A DNA stretch of 64,000 nt. It comes from Sulfurimonas sp. HSL-1716 (GTDB taxonomy: Bacteria > Campylobacterota > Campylobacteria > Campylobacterales > Sulfurimonadaceae). Of this stretch, positions 62,591 to 64,000 are shown piece by piece. The stretch spans positions 1,674,001 to 1,738,000 of the forward strand of contig NZ_CP147918.1 of assembly GCF_039645975.1 (NCBI RefSeq), in the 5' to 3' direction. Under the pieces are notes generated by a model. The model did not search any database. It worked only from the letters and a program-made list of their open reading frames with translations, and was not told the origin of the DNA. Numbering within the stretch: position 1 is the stretch's first letter; every line of letters starts with the position of its first letter. Made by a program: the position numbers and the translations under genes.

Positions 62591-63496
62591 ATGATTCGGG
62601 TTTTAGTAATTATATTTGTAAGTTTGTTGCCATTTAGCTTAAATGCTTCGGATGAACATATGGCTAAATCGAAGGGAATAGATCAAGAAAGTATTTTAAG
62701 TTTATATCCCGTACCTTCTCAAGTGGATGTTCCTCAAAATGCAGTAATAAAGGTTCAGTTTAAAATACCTTTAGACCCATCGTCTGTTCAAAAACATAAT
62801 GTTAAATTAGTTGATCTTTCTTCACATCATCATGAGCATATTCGTGGCAATATCGCATATGACAAAGATCAATATCTTCTTACATATACACCCAGTAAAT
62901 TGCTTCAACCAGGTTTTTATGAAGTTGAAATAAAAAGTTTAAAAGCAGCCAAAACACATAAGCAAAGACATATTCATGAAATAAAGTACCATTTTTATGT
63001 TCCTGAAGTTGTAAACGGTTATGCATTGCCTCCGGAACCGGACAAAAAGTTAAACGACTCAACTCTGCTTGGTATAGACTTTAATAATAATGGGATTAGG
63101 GATGATGTTGAGCGACTTGTAATCATAGAAGAATCGAAAAATAGTGAGTATCCTAAAACACAAATAGCAATTTCTATGCAATACGCTTGGGCATGGCAAA
63201 AGATAATTGATTCTCCAACGTTAGAAGCTAGAAAATATTTGGAAAATGCTTCTTCTTGTCAATGGTATTGGTTTGCTAAAAAAACTAAAGATATTGAGGG
63301 TTATGTTGAATCAAGAAAATGGAGAAAAGAGCATATAGGAAAATTAGGTGTAGAGCTTGAGGATAAAATTTTTAATACTAAAGAGCGCACTCTTCAACGT
63401 TTTAAATTTAATGAAGCATGTAGCGGACAAATATTTTCACTTCCAAAAGATACTATAGAAAATTGTCAAATAAATATTGATGAGTTGGGAGAATAG
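62591..63496 (+). CDS. secreted protein with bacterial Ig-like domain
   Basis: A 301-residue protein with a Sec signal (MIRVLVIIFVSLLPFSLNAS). Residues about 35-140 form an SbsA/Big_5-type Ig-like domain (LYPVPSQVDVPQNAVIKVQF, LLTYTPSKLLQPGFYEVEI). Then comes PPEPDKKLNDSTLLGIDFNN plus NGIRDDVERLVI, a calcium-type D-x-N-x-N-G loop, and a helical end domain with four Cys (SSCQW, EACSGQ, ENCQI). I recall similar secreted proteins lying next to Rhs genes in other genomes, but cannot test it. The next gene starts 2 nt after its stop. Function unknown. Confidence 0.7.
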   Translation: MIRVLVIIFVSLLPFSLNASDEHMAKSKGIDQESILSLYPVPSQVDVPQNAVIKVQFKIPLDPSSVQKHNVKLVDLSSHHHEHIRGNIAYDKDQYLLTYTPSKLLQPGFYEVEIKSLKAAKTHKQRHIHEIKYHFYVPEVVNGYALPPEPDKKLNDSTLLGIDFNNNGIRDDVERLVIIEESKNSEYPKTQIAISMQYAWAWQKIIDSPTLEARKYLENASSCQWYWFAKKTKDIEGYVESRKWRKEHIGKLGVELEDKIFNTKERTLQRFKFNEACSGQIFSLPKDTIENCQINIDELGE

Positions 63497-63498
63497 TT

Positions 63499-64000
63499 TT
63501 GAAGAAGTTATTATTTATTTTATCATTAATGATTAGTTCTTTACTTCTTGCTCAAACACAAAAAATTAATGAATGTAAGACTGATATATACTTTGGGAAC
63601 GGTGTATGGAATAAACAATATTCAAGAGATGATTGTGACAAAGATAGTGCAGCGGAATGCAGTGTTAGAGAATTAAATGATTTAATTAACAAAGAAATAA
63701 TAAAAGACGATCCAAAACTAAAAGCTAACTATGGAGAAGTAAAACTTCAGTACAACTGGAGTTATGGCAAAATGATAGATTTACTTGAAACATTTTACCA
63801 ATTAAAAGAGGCTGGTCAAATCAGTGAAAAATCTTTTTTCATTTTAGTTGATGAACTAATGGGAAAACAGGTAAGTGCTATATCAGATGAAAATTTATTG
63901 AATTTAAGACAACAAATTATTAGTGCCATAACAACTGCTGAAGAACAAGATGTAAATAACATGCTTGTAAAGTATTATAATACAAGTTTTCAATACAGTC
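63499..64000 (+). CDS. secreted protein, 3' end cut by window
   Basis: A frame starting at TTG 63499 and open to the right edge (at least 167 codons). It begins with a Sec signal (MKKLLFILSLMISSLLLAQT), then NECKTDIYFGNGVWNKQYS, a phrase I associate with secreted proteins of Campylobacterota that accompany Rhs-type genes, and a helical remainder (LKEAGQISEKSFFILVDELM). It lies 2 nt after the Ig-like gene; GGGAG about 9 nt upstream of the TTG may be the ribosome binding site. The low G+C matches the rest of this block. Function unknown. Confidence 0.7.
   Translation, partial: MKKLLFILSLMISSLLLAQTQKINECKTDIYFGNGVWNKQYSRDDCDKDSAAECSVRELNDLINKEIIKDDPKLKANYGEVKLQYNWSYGKMIDLLETFYQLKEAGQISEKSFFILVDELMGKQVSAISDENLLNLRQQIISAITTAEEQDVNNMLVKYYNTSFQYS

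Noticed and set aside
1-64000. CRISPR array, insertion sequence, rRNA or ordinary tRNA genes
   Set aside because: No regularly spaced repeats, transposase motifs, or rRNA/tRNA cores were seen; the only tRNA-like sequence is in tmRNA.
61003-64000. Proof of an attachment site at ssrA
   Set aside because: No second copy of the ssrA 3' end and no integrase within the window, so integration at ssrA stays an inference.

Overview
This window looks like a chromosomal stretch of a Campylobacterota (epsilonproteobacterial) bacterium, most like Sulfurimonas or a close relative. The evidence is the gene content (PflB-like flagellar TPR protein, CmoA, short PssA, many c-di-GMP and chemosensory proteins, a Tat-exported molybdoenzyme with NrfD-type anchor), the low-to-moderate G+C, TATAAT-type -10 boxes without clear -35 boxes, and a one-piece tmRNA with the tag ANNTNYRPALAVA. 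The genus is inferred from recognised families, not from a database search.

Layout. 1-2986: the 3' part of a BatD-like gene, a 59-residue ORF, and an OlsF-type fused acyltransferase for ornithine lipid. 2992-5712: a CHASE-PAS-GGDEF-EAL protein. 5847-13694 (minus strand): a seven-gene molybdoenzyme operon (FeS subunit, NrfD anchor, 1091-residue catalytic subunit, TorD chaperone, polyferredoxin, an AroE-like protein and a 153-residue protein) behind a promoter whose start point is covered by a palindrome. 13997-16267: hisD, a thioredoxin-like gene, aroK. 16363-21161: cupin, haem-type chemoreceptor, fbaA, a PLP enzyme and a parvulin. 21222-27137: two paralogous hybrid kinases, nth, and a GGEEF protein. 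27209-34912: a lipoprotein, cmoA, a cyclase-like/coiled-coil/FapA trio, a small HTH gene, HU, a NERD-helicase-like gene and msrB. 34998-43822: cyclophilin, serB, metF, serS, secreted thioredoxin, DUF1566, two tandem HD-GYP genes and a haem-sensor EAL protein. 44085-60562: the PflB-like protein, pssA, psd-like, ftsH, prmA, cheY, hisA, hisH, a Cache-type membrane protein, a CDF transporter, waaC, a lauroyltransferase, an AI-2E-type permease, ruvB, panB, an HPt protein, trpA and a small ORF.

60627-64000: tmRNA (ssrA) followed by a visibly A+T-rich accessory block. It holds a decayed Rhs core with frameshifts, an in-frame TAA where a Gln codon is expected, a Tlde1/DUF2778-like peptidoglycan-targeting toxin domain, a secreted candidate immunity protein overlapping it by ATGA, an Ig-like secreted protein, and a secreted protein cut by the right edge. 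This is the most unusual part of the window: it looks like the residue of a polymorphic-toxin island next to ssrA.

Genes that work together: at least five proteins make or break c-di-GMP, two of them convergent with no gap between the stop codons. Two membrane sensors, one a chemoreceptor and one an EAL protein, share the same periplasmic CxxCH domain. At least four plus-strand genes start exactly 7 nt after a TATAAT-like box with no ribosome binding site, which points to leaderless mRNAs. Starts were moved from the longest ORF wherever a Shine-Dalgarno site, a -10 box or paralogue length supported it.
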